A stretch of 64,000 nt of DNA, taken from positions 64,530,839-64,594,838 of the forward strand of contig CM037781.1 of the NCBI GenBank assembly GCA_021229015.1. Direction: 5' to 3'. The translations under genes and the position numbers were made by a program. The notes below the pieces were generated by a model, which searched no databases, had not been told where the DNA came from, and saw only the letters and a program-made list of their open reading frames with translations. The stretch is from Solen grandis (Eukaryota > Mollusca > Bivalvia > Adapedonta > Solenidae). This document shows, piece by piece, positions 35,836-47,313 of this stretch; the first letter of the stretch is position 1, and every line of letters starts with the position of its first letter.

Positions 35836-36357
35836 GTTTATCTGTATGTGTAGATTTATACTGGGAGATGGTTTTAATAAGCCTTAACTGGCTTTCAACC
35901 AAATCCTTAAGCTCATGTTTGTAATGTCTATACTGTTGAATAAAATATGTATAACCTAAATATCCACTGGTACTTAATTTTTAAAGAAATGAAAAAAAAA
36001 AAAATCTTGAAATTTTTGGAAGGGGGAGAAAATATATCTTCATTTTCAAGCATTTCTTTGTATTTCTTATACGGAATATCATCCAATTGATTTTTCTTTC
36101 TTTTTCATGTAAATACTCTTTGATAGTTGCTTAATAACGCAATAGAAATATAGGTCACCGTGAAGCTACTAAGCTGTTTCTATGGTAACAGGGAATATCT
36201 CAACGAATTGAGTGATAATAATCTATTTGCAATTTATGTTTGTCGTTCGCAATGTCTTTTTTCATGATAGTGTTGTAGATGCACTGAACTGGCGAAAAAA
36301 CAAAACAAAACCGTAAAGCATAGTAGCGCTGACATTGTGATAGTTTAAATTCGAAAA

Positions 36358-36565
36358 TTGCAAATACCCGAAATATGTTTAACTTTCACTTTACTTTCCG
36401 GTGTTTTATTACTTCCCTTCATTGTCCAAAACATTGCGATGGTAAACTATAGTAAACACCTTTTAGTTATCATGCAAAATCCGAGTAGCACTAATCCAGA
36501 GAACCTAGCAAATCGCGCCGTTCCCTTTAATCACATTCCCCAATTAAAAGCATGATTTAATTTGA
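36358..36565 (+). other. Possible small exon ending at a strong donor site
   Basis: A 65-codon open frame without an early ATG (first ATG at 36439) ends at TGA 36553, ten bases before GAG|GTAAGTAT, a near-consensus 5' splice site at about 36565. It might be a 5' UTR exon of an unrecognised gene, or chance. No homology is recognised. Confidence 0.2.
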
Positions 36566-36689
36566 GGTAAGTATATTACACTATTGACTTCATTAACATC
36601 ACCTTCCACATATACTAAAGGATGTTGGTCTTGATATTTCGGCATAGCTTTCTAATCTTGCTTTTGATTGGACCAGTACTTTGTGCCTG

Positions 36690-36790
36690 GGAAGGGAATA
36701 AGGTTTGAATAATTCTTGCCTCAAACGGGGTTCGAACCCACAACCTTCGGATCCTTAATTGGATATGTTACCACTGTACCACGGCGCCCT
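36690..36790 (-). repeat. tRNA-derived SINE head
   Basis: Minus strand: GGGCGCCGTGGTACAGTGGT (A box), then GAAGGTTGTGGGTTCGAACC (B box), followed by a short body to 'aagtactggtcc'. The acceptor and anticodon stems do not pair well, so it is a SINE and not a functional tRNA. Same family as 14786-14900. 36800-37840 is otherwise featureless. Confidence 0.7.
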
Positions 36791-37884
36791 CGCTTTTGAT
36801 GTATTTACGTAAAATGACGCAAAATTGGAACATATGAATAATGATATACATACTAATGTACATAAATCTTTTCAGCAACATTAAATGAACCGTGTTTGTA
36901 CATATATGGAACACCCCATACATGTGAGTTTCGGATATCATTTATACATAGTTCCCGTGTGATTTCTGATAATACTTGCTGTTTTAAATCACCACTTTGT
37001 TGTTATTTTTCAGTCTATTTTACTGAAATCTTTGTCAACTTGAACAGCTTAAATAAAACATCTTAAAAATGAAAATAATATTTTGATAAATTTAAAGGTA
37101 AAACATTTAAACCAAAAAAGTTACATTGTTATTTTGTTGAACCCTTATTTTTTTTTTATTAAATGTGCGATTATTTTTTTTGCATATATCCATATAAGAC
37201 ATATTTTATCAAAATATGAAATTCAAGAGCTTTTTAATGATGTTCACATTTTGATTTTTGGAGCAAAATAATGAAAATATAAGCAAATGCAATTTTTGCT
37301 CCTATGTAATTCATGTAAAAATCCATTGAATATCCAATCAAAATGGTCGCTAATAGGAGAGATATTCACTGATATGGAAACTATGTTTTGAGTACTGATT
37401 TCAAGGGTATCTTCGGAGACCATGAAGCTAACAGTCGGGTTTTCTTCAGTTCAAATACTTAGTCTTCTGTCCCGAACAGTAGATAATCAGAGTGCTGAAA
37501 GCGCTGAGAGAACATGGTTTTTAATAGGATGATGTCGCATTTCTTTTGTTTACCAAAGTAACTTTAATATTTCCAAGCGATGCCAATGAACCCAATGTTA
37601 TAAACTTTTACCTTGCTTGAACACTGTCGTTAAAATAGATTAACACATCATTTGTCGCAATGGATTTCTAACAATAAACGTATCGCCACTCTTACTCTCC
37701 CCATTTCTCCTGCCTATAAGATTATATGAATATGTAATCTAAAACAACAAACTTTCTGTCAGAGATTAGAATTTCATGTAATTTAGTGTTTTATATATAC
37801 ACACATGTACTTAAATTGATGATTTTCATTATGACACAAAATATTTATGTCTTATATTGCAAAAGAAATTTAAGAAAAAGTAAA

Positions 37885-37962
37885 AATACGCCGCTGGGAT
37901 TCGAACCTACAATCTTTGCCATGCCGATCAGACTCTCTATCCAGTGCACTTTTTCGCCATTG
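37885..37962 (-). repeat. tRNA-derived SINE head, second family
   Basis: Minus strand: GTGCACTGGATAGAGAGTCT (A box), then GATTGTAGGTTCGAATCCCA (B box). It resembles a tRNA-Arg/Lys-like head, but no CCA-ready acceptor stem is present. The surrounding 37960-38440 contains no supported gene. Confidence 0.6.
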
Positions 37963-38449
37963 TGACGTCGTTGTGATTTTTTTTTTAATATTAGATATCG
38001 TTGGCTATCGCTTGAAATTCCAGTCAGCCATGGTTCGAAATACCTCCGCATGAGGTGCGAATTTGTCTCCTGCGTATTATCTTTTTTTCGTTGCAGATTA
38101 TTAAACAAAGTATCTCCAGCATCGATTTTCAACACATTTTTATTCAGTTTCAACTTCCATAACGCAATCGTACTGAAATAAACATGAAAATTGTCACCAT
38201 TTAGTGTTAAGAGAGAAAACAAATTTTGGACTTTTTTCTATGTGTAGTGAAAAAAGAGGGAAATCTATTAATAGAAATTTCTTAATATAGCCACGAATTG
38301 CTGTCCGATTCAGAATGTGTGCTACCTTAGAACAGCGTTGCAAGCAACCCGTCTGGTGGATTGATCTCATGACAGATTTAGATATTTTGTACAATTATTT
38401 ATCTCAGTAAAATGAAGGCAATGTTCGACATTGGGAAAAATGCTGATAA

Positions 38450-39292
38450 TGAATTTTTGAGCTGTATATTTCAAATATATAATTATTCACTTGGATAGTG
38501 ATGTTGGGATTTCCATATAACAATGTGCCAAGCGTAGTATTTGATGGAATTTCATTTCACACAACACAACATTTCTGAACTCATTGAAACGTGGACATTC
38601 AAGCATGAAATGGACTGACATTTCGATCTTTCCACATTCGCATGGGGAGAATCAACAACATTACGGCAAAAAAATAATAACAATTAGTTTGAATACGCAT
38701 ACCTATCCCCATGGTAACAATAAAGCGGTGGCTCGTTATTATTTTGATATAAAGATAATTCAAAGATCTGAGAAAATCAGCATTATTCATTTCAGGTGAC
38801 AATGAGTTCTTTCCTCTATAATTGAGGATGGAAGAAACTAATTATAATACAATGATGTCATTGATCGAATGGTTTGAACGTTGTAAGTGTCTATTAAGGC
38901 ATGTTGAGAAGTTTGACCTACTTTGTTTGGAACTTTATTAGATGAATATTTTGGAGATTTATACACCATTATCAATGTTTTTTCGTCTGCATGCTTTCTA
39001 AGGATTCTCACATTACTTCATTGTAAAGATCTTATATTGATACTAGTTAGGTAATGCCTGAAACAACTCTCGCTGCTGCTTAATGCTGAAATCTTTCCCA
39101 ATCTATCCTTATCGTTTTGATTACAATTGTACCATACAACATCGGAATATTCAAAAATAGGTCGAAAAATAAATACATGTAATTTCGAGTGATTTTCTAT
39201 CTTATATAGATTTATGTTTTCTTACCATATTAACTCCTTTCAAAGTATTTTCGGCTATATAGTCAATATGTTTATGCCACGTACAATCATTG
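38450..39292 (-). pseudogene. LINE RT thumb/C-terminal fragment (CR1/L2-like)
   Basis: On the minus strand from 39292: CSNDCTWHKHIDYIAENTLK, then KSLEI and a decayed FSTYF..IFRCCMVQL (equivalent to the FIRP-LEY-VWDN thumb motif), the equivalent of the W-SL--RR stretch, YKSPKYSSNKVPNKV and, near 38600, RMWKDRNVSPFHA followed by a degraded C-P-F-N-E-F-R finger. Many stops and frame changes. Family 2 sequence abuts its 5' side at 39293. Confidence 0.65.
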
Positions 39293-40756
39293 GAACAAGA
39301 GCTGTCGCTCGACTGTTTCTGTGCTTGTCAATAAAAAAAGGCAGAATATGAATCCCAGTATTATCAATAGCAAACAAGAGCAATAAATATGCATCCAAAA
39401 TTTCAAAGCAATATCTCAAAGGGTTCGGTGAAAAAAAATGAGGAGGTGTGCAAATCTTTACCGAGATTCCAAGTCCAAAAAGGGTCATACTTTAACCAAC
39501 TCCATGACACAGTTACGTACTCAGGCCTACAGATGGAGGTGATGGTAATAAAAAAGTAGTTTAAGTTTCAAAGCAATACCTTAGAAGGTTCAGTTAAAAT
39601 CGTAAACTGATACAAAAAACTTAACGGCGATTCTGAATCGAAAAAGGGGCATAATTTAGTCGAAGTCCATGAGTTATTCCATCTTGCTTACAGGTGGGGT
39701 TGATAGTCATAAACAAGTATTCCAAGCTTAGTTTCAAAGGAATACCTTAAGGGGTTCAGTAAAAAGCGAGGTGATACGAAAAACCTAACTGTTATGGCGA
39801 CGCCGAAGCCCGTAGTAACAGTCAAGTTTTTCCCCAGTCAGTTTCTTCCCCGGGGGAAGAAACTGACCGGTCAAAATAGTCAGATTTTTCCCCAGGGTAA
39901 AAACTAACTAGTCAGGTTTTTCTCCACCCAGTCAGTTTTTCCCCCCTCTTTTTTTAAGGGTTCTGAGGTGGGGAAATTCTGGACTAGTCAGTTTTTCCCC
40001 CCTATCTAATATATTGTGCATGATGGTGGGGAAATTCTGGACAAGTCAGTTTTTTCCTCCTGTTATGTTCATTGTGCGTGATGGTGGAGAATTTCTGACC
40101 TAGTCAGTTGGAAATTTTTCCCCCCCTCCTGTCGTAAAGATTGTGCGTGATGGTGGGGGAAATTCTGGCCTAGTCAGTTTTTCCCCTGCCATTTAGATTG
40201 TGAATGAAGGTTGGGAAATTCTGGTCTAGTCAGTTTTTTCTCTGCTATCCAATATATTACTTGTGTAAGTGGGGAAGTTCTGGCCTAGTCAGTATTTCCC
40301 CCTCTGTCATTTAGATTGTATTGATGGTGGGGAAATTCTGGACCAGTCAGTTTTTTTCTGACGGGTTAAGAATTTTCCCACCATCTCACGTAAAAATATT
40401 AGATAGCGGGGAAAACCATCACACAATATATATATATGATAGGGGGAAAAACTGACTAGGCCAGAATTTCCCCACCATCTCGCACAATATTGGATAGGGG
40501 GGAAAAAACTGACTGGTCCAGAATTTCCCCACAATCACACGCAATATATAAGACAGGAGGGGGGGGGGACTGACTAGTCCAGAATTTCCCCACCTCTAAT
40601 ACCTTAAAAATAGAGGGGGGAAAACTGACTGGGTGGGGAAAAACCTGACTAGTCAGTTTCTTCCCCGGGGAAAAAACTGACTGGGGGAAAAATCTGGGCT
40701 GTTACACCGGGTTAGATCCTTTATGTTAAGAATATTCAAGCTAAAATTTGAGACTT
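39293..40756 (+). mobile_element. Family-2 tandem-core element, interrupted by a fold-back
   Basis: The start 'aacaagagctgtcgctcgactgttt' is followed by about three ~125-bp units with 'gtttcaaagcaatacctta' and 'aaaaaggggcataatttagt', then 'ggcgacgccgaagcccg'. A fold-back (39815-40705) intervenes. The sequence 'agaatattcaagctaaaatt' at about 40731 looks like the eroded 3' end. Confidence 0.6.
39815..40705. mobile_element. Large fold-back element built of ~57-bp units
   Basis: The ends are GTAACAGTCAAGTTTTTCCCC and, reversed on the right, GTAACAGCCCAGATTTTTCCCC. Left-half units run forward: 'gtcagtttttccccc', variable 'tatctaatatattgtgc', 'gatggtggggaaattctgg', 'actagtcag', about seven times at ~57-bp spacing. 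Near 40360-40390 orientation flips and three to four units continue as reverse complements to 40625. Short palindromes such as TTCTTCCCCGGGGGAAGAA occur at both outer ends. Non-coding; the 75-codon minus frame is a repeat artefact. Superfamily unknown; target duplication not clear. Confidence 0.85.
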
Positions 40757-40804
40757 AAAATGTTTATGTATGTTAACTTTCTGTATTGGCTGATTACACA
40801 TATA

Positions 40805-41447
40805 CAGTCGACTCTCGTTGTCTCGAAATCGTCGGGACTGTCGAAATTAAGTCGACATATCAGTTTGTCGAGTTATCAGTAGCTGGGATACTTTGGGTAT
40901 TTTATTATTTACCTCAACATTCAGCAATAGGGTTGTTCCTTGTTTCTTTTCTTCTCATCGAAGATTTAAAAACGACTGACATTGAACTTAGTATTTATAT
41001 ATTTTCAACTGTTTGTTCCATGTGAGTTGTATTAGTTTTCTGGCAGTAAATACTTCATTTTTCATATTTCACGCGTTTTTGGGCTTTTAGGCACACTTAA
41101 TTCAAAGGGGAGTTACTCTGCACCGGAAAATTTTCACTTCGTGAGAACGGCATCAGTTTGCGACACCATTTAGTAGAGAGTGACTATCAGCGCGCGGTGT
41201 TATTCACACCTCTCGTGGTCACCACAGATAATTTCTCGAGTCGACATAAAGTGTGAAATTAAAAAGCAATCTAGAAGTTTGGGACTTAGATTCTCTGGTC
41301 GACGTAACGAAATGGTCGAGGTAAAAAGATCGACATAAACATTTATTTTTATTATAGATAAAGAAGGAACAAATTTGGGACTTTACAAATCTTGTCGAGG
41401 TAACGGAAAATCGACTCAACCGTAGTCGGGACAACGAGAGTCGACTG
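40805..41447. mobile_element. pogo/Tigger-like MITE
   Basis: The left end CAGTCGACTCTCGTTGTC is exactly complemented by GACAACGAGAGTCGACTG at the right end (643 bp). A TA precedes the left end; the right flank reads CATA, so the TA duplication is imperfect. The interior repeats 'gtcgacataa', 'tcgaggtaac' and 'gtcgagttat'. CAGTCGACTCTC-type ends are known from Tigger-like elements. No transposase; open minus frame of 144 codons shows no recognised domain. Confidence 0.8.
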
Positions 41448-41944
41448 CATAAAGGATCATGAACATTCATAATTAATTTACGAGAGATAAGTAATGTTTC
41501 AGATGTAGAAAGGTTATTTCTGATTTTGATGGCCATTTTCTTGACTTTGCGGTCAAAAATAACCCACGAATGGGATCCTGTTTTTTGGATGGTTGGATAC
41601 AATGGAGTTCGGGTGCGAAACCTTAGTTCATTTTCACTATTAAAATCATACATGATTATCTACGTTTGACGTGACATCCTTTTTATAAGTATTAGATTTA
41701 GTGATTCTTATTCAACCAATACAATTCCGATTATCCTTGTTATACGGCAATAATTCAACGAGGACACCACGAGACGCGACGCGAACGGTGCTGGACGTGC
41801 AATACAGTTAATTGTTGTTGTTATGAAATCAGAGATGAAATCAAGTCCATACCCCTGACCACATTTTAAGGCAACCTTATTTGGAATAAACGTGACTAAC
41901 TTATTTACGCCGATACGGTTTTAATTTGACTTGAAGCAGTTACT

Positions 41945-42650
41945 ATGGAGTCAATGGGTATATATTTTACAGTGCAGTTTAAATCGCTCGATGAATATTG
42001 TTCTACTTGGGGTCTAGAGGTTAATATAGAAAAAGAAAAAAAACAACAAAAAACTATAGTATTCAGGAAAATAGGTATCATTAAAAATGAAGAAAAAAGG
42101 CATTATAATTGCAACTTGATTAAAACCGTTGACAGTTTTAATTATTTAAGATTAGTACATACGGGTTCTTTTAGTTTTATAATCAAAGTCTTATCGGTAA
42201 GTCTTTAAAAGCTTTAAATGTGTTACAGAGTAATTTATTCAAACATGAGGTTAAATACAAAATTGTTCTTTATTATTAGTTTCTTTTGTTTCTCCTATAG
42301 TCCAGTTTGGGTGTTCACAAAATCAAAAGATTAAGATTGGCCAAATTCAAAATTGTGTAAATCACATTTAGGAGTAAAATGTAGTATGTGAGGTGCGGCT
42401 AGGTAGATACTATTGTATGTAAATATGTTTGTTAATATCATAAAATATTGACTGTCGCTATAGAGTACGGACAACATTATCTTGAAAACAGTCTATAATG
42501 TACCATTATCTGATTGTAAGCTTGAGAAACGAAATTGGGCATGACGGGTTAAATAAATTACGCACCATTGATTGTTGAGATGGCAACTAGAAAACACATA
42601 ATAGACTATTACATAAAAGAGAACTGAATGTTAGAGCAAATGAATTTCAT
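41945..42650 (+). pseudogene. LINE RT C-terminal fragment
   Basis: Readable pieces: LDEYCSTWGLEVNIEKEK, TVDSFNYLRLVHTGSFSF, KALNVLQSNLFKHEVK and, further on, TVYNVPLSDCKLEKRNW, the region after FADD in the LINE group represented at 27893-29107 (compare LKSFCDKNKLTVNKDKTK there). Many frame breaks. It abuts the BEL/Pao element. Confidence 0.7.
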
Positions 42651-42685
42651 CCAAGTGCAATAACCTAAATTAAGACATATATAAC

Positions 42686-43261
42686 ATGGACATAAGAATA
42701 AATGCACTCTTAGATGATGGAAGCACAAAGACCTATATAAATCAGGATATTGCATCAGAACTAGGATTGGAAGGTAGAGCTGAAAGAGTACAGGTTAATG
42801 TATTGAATGGAAAGTCAGAAATTTTAGATACCAAATCAGTGAAATTTGATATAAAAAATTCACATGGAGAATATATTATAAATATAGAGGCTCACACAAC
42901 TAGAGAAGTTACAGGGAAACTGAAATCAGTAGACTGGAACCAACATGTTCAAAAATGGACTCATTTGAAAGACATAAACTTTCCAAAGATAAGCAAAAAG
43001 TCAAAGATAGACCTACTGATTGGTCTTGACTATTCAGATCTCCATAGATGCATGGGAGAAGTAACTGGAGAACCAGGAGAACCAATTGCTAGGCTGACAC
43101 CTCTAGGTTGGACATGTGTGGGAAATGTCAGCAATTGTGAACAAACCAGTGTGTATTCAACATACTTTGTTAAAGACACAGACTTAGATAGTATGATAAA
43201 AGGGTTCTGGGAACTGGACTTGCTATGGTACACAAGTAAAAAGGAAGACATTAACAATTGA
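42686..43261 (+). pseudogene. BEL/Pao retroviral-type aspartic protease region
   Basis: It begins MDIRINALLDDGSTKTYINQ: A-L-L-D-D-G-S-T is the catalytic D-S/T-G-like site of the DUF1758 protease family. IDLLIGLDYSDL and ARLTPLGWTCVG further on are standard BEL landmarks between protease and RT. The frame ends at TGA/TAA near 43261 while homologous sequence continues in another frame. Confidence 0.82.
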
Positions 43262-43274
43262 AGAACAAAATATT

Positions 43275-44454
43275 TTGAAAAACAGTGAAGAGTCCATACA
43301 TTACAAAAATGGGCATTATGAAGTAAAAATCCCATGGAAACAAGAACATAGTGAAATTCCAAATAATTATGAAATGGCTAGGAAACGTTTGGAACAATTA
43401 CAGAAAAAGTTTAAAAAAGACACAAATATTAAAGATGCATACCAAGAAATAATACAGAAATATATGAACAAAGGCTACTTAAGAAAAATACCAGAAGAAG
43501 AAGAAAAAACAGATAAGGTATGGTATCTGCCACATTTCCCAGTTGTTAAACCAGAAAGAGAAACAACTAAGGTTAGAATTGTGTTTGATGCTGCAGCAAA
43601 ATATAAGGGTGTATGTCTGAATGATTTCATACAAACAGGAGTTAAGCTTCAGAATGAACTCTTTGATGTTTTACTGCGTTTTCGCAAAAATGATATTGCA
43701 CTAATTTGTGATATAAGTAAAATGTATCTGCAAGTTGGGATACACGAGATAGATAGATAGGAGGTATCATAGGCTATTATGGGATGGCAACGAATATGAA
43801 TTCAAAATGCTTGTATTCGGAGTGAATGCATCACCATTTCTAGCTCAACTGGTATCGCAGACAAATGCTAGACTAAACAAAGCATCTTATCCATTAGCTG
43901 CAGAGACAGTGCTAAAATCGACTTACATGGATGATTCTGAGGACTCACTAACAACAGAAAAACAGGCAATAGAGTTATATGCACAATTGTCAGAATTGTG
44001 GAGTAAAGCAGGAATGTGTGCAAAAAAGTGGCTTTCCAACTCCAGAATAGTACTTGAGCAAATTGCACAGAAAACCAGAACTTTAGAAGTAAATCTAGAT
44101 ACAAGTTATTTATCAACCACCAAAGCATTAAGGGTGACGTGGAAGTCAGAAGAAGATGTGTTCGTATTTGACATCAAAGAAAAGACACTCCCATCTGTTA
44201 CAAAGAGGAACTTGCTGAAGCAAGTAGCAAGTCTATTTGATCCGATAGGATTTCTCTCCCTTTATATTATTCGTGGCAAAATCCTTCTACAACAATGTTG
44301 GTTAAAAAGTTATGATTGGGATGATAAAATTGACTGTGAATTAGGAAAGAAAATAACTGAATGGCTAAATGAACTGGTAGTGCTGAATAAAGTGGTGATT
44401 TCAAGAAGTTTGTCATATGATTACAATAACAGTCGTTTGTACATGTGTTTGTAG
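43275..44454 (+). pseudogene. BEL/Pao reverse transcriptase
   Basis: The first part (to 43760) has YLPHFPVVKPERETTKVRIV, FDAAAKYKGVCLNDFIQTG and IALICDISKMYLQVGI (catalytic D). After a frameshift, 43807-44454 has MLVFGVNASPFLAQ and STYMDDSEDSL (YMDD-type box), then SLFDPIGFLSLYIIRGKIL at the connection. All motifs needed for polymerase identity are there, but the catalytic halves are out of frame. Confidence 0.88.
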
Positions 44455-44845
44455 ATGCATCTGAGGAAGCATATGGGACAGTTGTTTATGCTCGATATGT
44501 AGATTTAAATGAAAACATTGTGAAATTCATTAAAGCAAAGTGTCACCTCTGAAAGCAATAAGTATACCTAGATTAGAGTTGACAGCAGCTGTACTAGGAC
44601 TATGAGTATCCCTGATAGTTTCAGAGGTGCTCAATATGCCCATGAATGAAGTTGTATTCTGGACAGATAGTATGAATGTAATCCACTGGATCAGTAGTGA
44701 AAGTAGGAGGCTAAAACCATTTGTTGCACATAGGGCTGGAGAGATTCAGGAACAAAGTTCACCAAAACAGTGGCGGTATGTTTCTACTCATGAAAATCCT
44801 GCAAGGGGGGCAACTGCTGAAAACCTGGTAGGTTCATCACTGTGA
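44450..44845 (+). pseudogene. BEL/Pao RNase H
   Basis: Pieces in changing frames: FVDASEEAYGTVVYARY (first D), ISIPRLELTAAVLGL (E), VVFWTDSMNVIHWI (D) and RRLKPFVAHRAGEIQ, then STHENPAR. This is the usual order for RNase H of this group. Broken by at least two frameshifts and a stop near 44606. Confidence 0.8.
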
Positions 44846-46355
44846 TGGAGAGGTCCAGAGTTTTTACAAAGGAGAAAAATTGGCCAGTTACTATCTCAAA
44901 TGCCAAGGATTCAGCAGATGTTGAATTCAAGAAAAACAAATATAGTAATGAACTTGAAAGCTCTACGTATGTTGGCATAGAAAATGATTGTGGTGACAGA
45001 CTAGATCCAGCGAGATTCTCCGATTGGCTACGTTTAGTTCAAATAGTAGCATGGGTATCAAGATTTGTGAATAATTGCAAGCAAATAGATAATAAGAAAA
45101 TAGACCAAGTCCTATCAGTGGAAGAAATACAAGACACTGAAAACATTTTAATACACCAAGCACAAGTGAAACATTTTCCTGAGGAATACAAGAACCTTGT
45201 GAAAGGTCAAGCAGTGTCCAGAAATAGCAAACTGTATGCATTAAATGTAAAACTGGATGAAAATGGAATAATGAGGTGTAATACTAGACTTACAAATGCC
45301 AAGTTTCTACCATATGACACAGTATTTCCTATAATTCTTCCAAGGAAATCTCATGTAACAAAGGTACTAGTAAATAAACTATATGTAGTGGTTGTAAAAG
45401 ATTAAAAGCAAAACTTTCACAACAAATAATGGCGCCTCTTCCATCAGCACGGTTGAGAAAGTCCATGAGAGCCTTTGCATATTGTTTGGTAGATTATGCT
45501 GGACCTTTTCTTACAAAACAAGGGCGAGAAAAGTCTAGACAAAAAAGATACCTATGCTTATTTACTTGTCTTTCATCAGGAGCTGTGCATTTGGAATTAA
45601 CGTATGGTCTAGATACAGATTCTTTCCTTAATGCTTTCCATAGAATGTCGAGCAGAAGAGGATTTCCAGAAGAAATATATTCTGATAATGGTACAAATTT
45701 TGTTGGCGCTCATAGGGAATTAAAAGAGCTGCTCGATAAAATAGACAAAAGCAAAATTCAGGAATCTGGTAACAATAACAAAATTAGGTGGCACTTTAAT
45801 TCTCCTTTAGCACCACATTTTGGCGGGATTCATGAAAGCATGGTAAAAAGTGCAAAGAGAGCAATTTATAAGGTTCTAAAAAGTGCAGATGTTACTGATG
45901 AAGAACTACTTAGTGCTGTTGTTGGGGCAGAAGGACTAATCAACAGTCGTCCAATATCATACCAAACATCAAATCCTACTGATGATACTGTTTTGACTCC
46001 AAATTATTTCATATATGGACAGGCAGGAGGGATATTTGCTCCAGAAACAGTTGACTTAACTGTGTATAATGTGAAGAAGCGCTGGAGATTTGTACAGGAA
46101 ATTGTGAGACATTTCTGGTGCAGATGGATGCGTGAATTTATACCAATGCTAAGCAACAGGAGTTTAAAAGAAACACGTGATTATAAGACAGGAGATGTTA
46201 TTCTGGTGATAGAAACTGAAAAACCCTGTGGAGAATGGTCACTTGGTAGAATTACAGCAGTATATTCAGGTTCTGAAAGACATGTGCGCGAAGTTGATGT
46301 TTGTGTTGGAAAAATGTGTTCAGACAACCAGTAACACGGCTGTGTTTAATTGAAC
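44842..46355 (+). pseudogene. BEL/Pao integrase
   Basis: 44842-45405 carries the linker and a degenerate zinc-binding region (RNSKLYALNVKLDENGIMRC, LPRKSHVT). 45429-46334 is a 301-codon open frame with YCLVDYAGPFLTK (first D), EIYSDNGTNFVGAH (second D), PLAPHFGGIHESMVKSAKRA (E) and LINSRPISYQT, completing the DDE catalytic core, then LTPNYFIYGQ and a DUF5641-like end. This last ORF is intact, the best-preserved part of the element. Confidence 0.87.
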
Positions 46356-47272
46356 CAAGTAAATAGGCTGTCTGCACGTAAAAAGTTCTGTGAAATCATT
46401 AAGGTGATAAGCACTGTGTTAAGGGGCATAATAATCCCTGTGCTATCGCACCAGGTTTGTTTTTAAACTAGTAATAGTTATATGAAAAATATGTCCGAAA
46501 TTGATGGAATTGTAGATAGACTGAGAAGGGCCAAGGATCCATGATGGACGATGCTGAATCATGAAAGGACCTGATGAGGGACCATGCTGATGATGATATA
46601 TTTAAAGAAGTTATTTTTTCAAACTGTCATCATTTGTTAATTATAAGGGACATTAGAATGTATGTATGTTCTACTGTCATTATTTGTTAATTCATAGAGA
46701 TGAACATACACGTTTTGGGTCTCATCTAAAAGAATAATACAGTATTGGTCTAGTGGTCCTGCAACTTTTTGTAAATGTTATCCTAAAAGATATTTTAGTT
46801 TATTTACTCCATTCCGGAAGTTGTTTTCGATCATAATCCCAAAATCATCTCTCAAGTGGGGTTGGGGGGAGTGGTTCATGGTGTCACACATACTTATCAG
46901 CACATATAGTAAGTCTTAGTAGAATTGGCCAAGTTTGTGTAAAATTATTGGGTGAAAAGCTGCCAATTATCTTGAAATGAATGCTTGCATAAGTCTCACC
47001 AAATATCTCCCTCTGTGCCCCCACCAGTATTATCTTGTGTGACATCCACTACACACAGGAAGAAATAAACATACTGCAGCAGTTAAAGTTCAAAGGGTGT
47101 GAAACTGGCACACCTTCTCTGATCTCTAGCTGACTGTGCTGATTGCGGTTTCTTACCTCTTTTGAAATTTTTAGAGTTTTGTGTTAGGTGATTGTTAAGT
47201 ATTTGGATTAGAAATCCTTTTGTATAAGATTTTTTATTTCGTAAAACTGCTGCAAAATGACATCAGCGATCT

Positions 47273-47313
<41 letters not shown>
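47273..47313. repeat. (ATT)n microsatellite
   Basis: About 13 ATT units. 47320-48340 around it is AT rich and I see no gene or named repeat in it. Confidence 0.97.

Larger units (their letters stand above)
42655..46360 (+). mobile_element. BEL/Pao LTR retrotransposon, 5'-truncated and inactivated
   Basis: Protease, RT, RNase H, zinc-binding and integrase regions appear in BEL/Pao order over 3.7 kb, with no gag and no LTR pair that I can identify. At least six frame breaks (43262, 43757-43807, 44452, 44550-44606, 44843, 45403) prevent expression. After the last integrase ORF another frame carries a VFRQPVTRLCLIEP tail at 46311-46353, usual for this superfamily. The remaining 46360-47270 has no clear LTR and no gene. 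Confidence 0.88.

Noticed and set aside
36714..36790. tRNA gene
   Set aside because: A and B boxes are present but stems do not pair and a SINE body follows; also rejected at 37885-37962, 53500-53558 and 35770-35835.
40307..40534. 75-codon minus frame
   Set aside because: Translation of the 57-bp fold-back units; no conserved protein features.
41219..41653. 144-codon minus frame over the right end of the Tigger-like MITE
   Set aside because: It crosses the MITE boundary, is serine/arginine-rich by base composition and shows no transposase motif.
46360..47270. 3' LTR of the BEL/Pao element
   Set aside because: No matching sequence occurs upstream of 42655, so no LTR pair can be shown; the element appears truncated.
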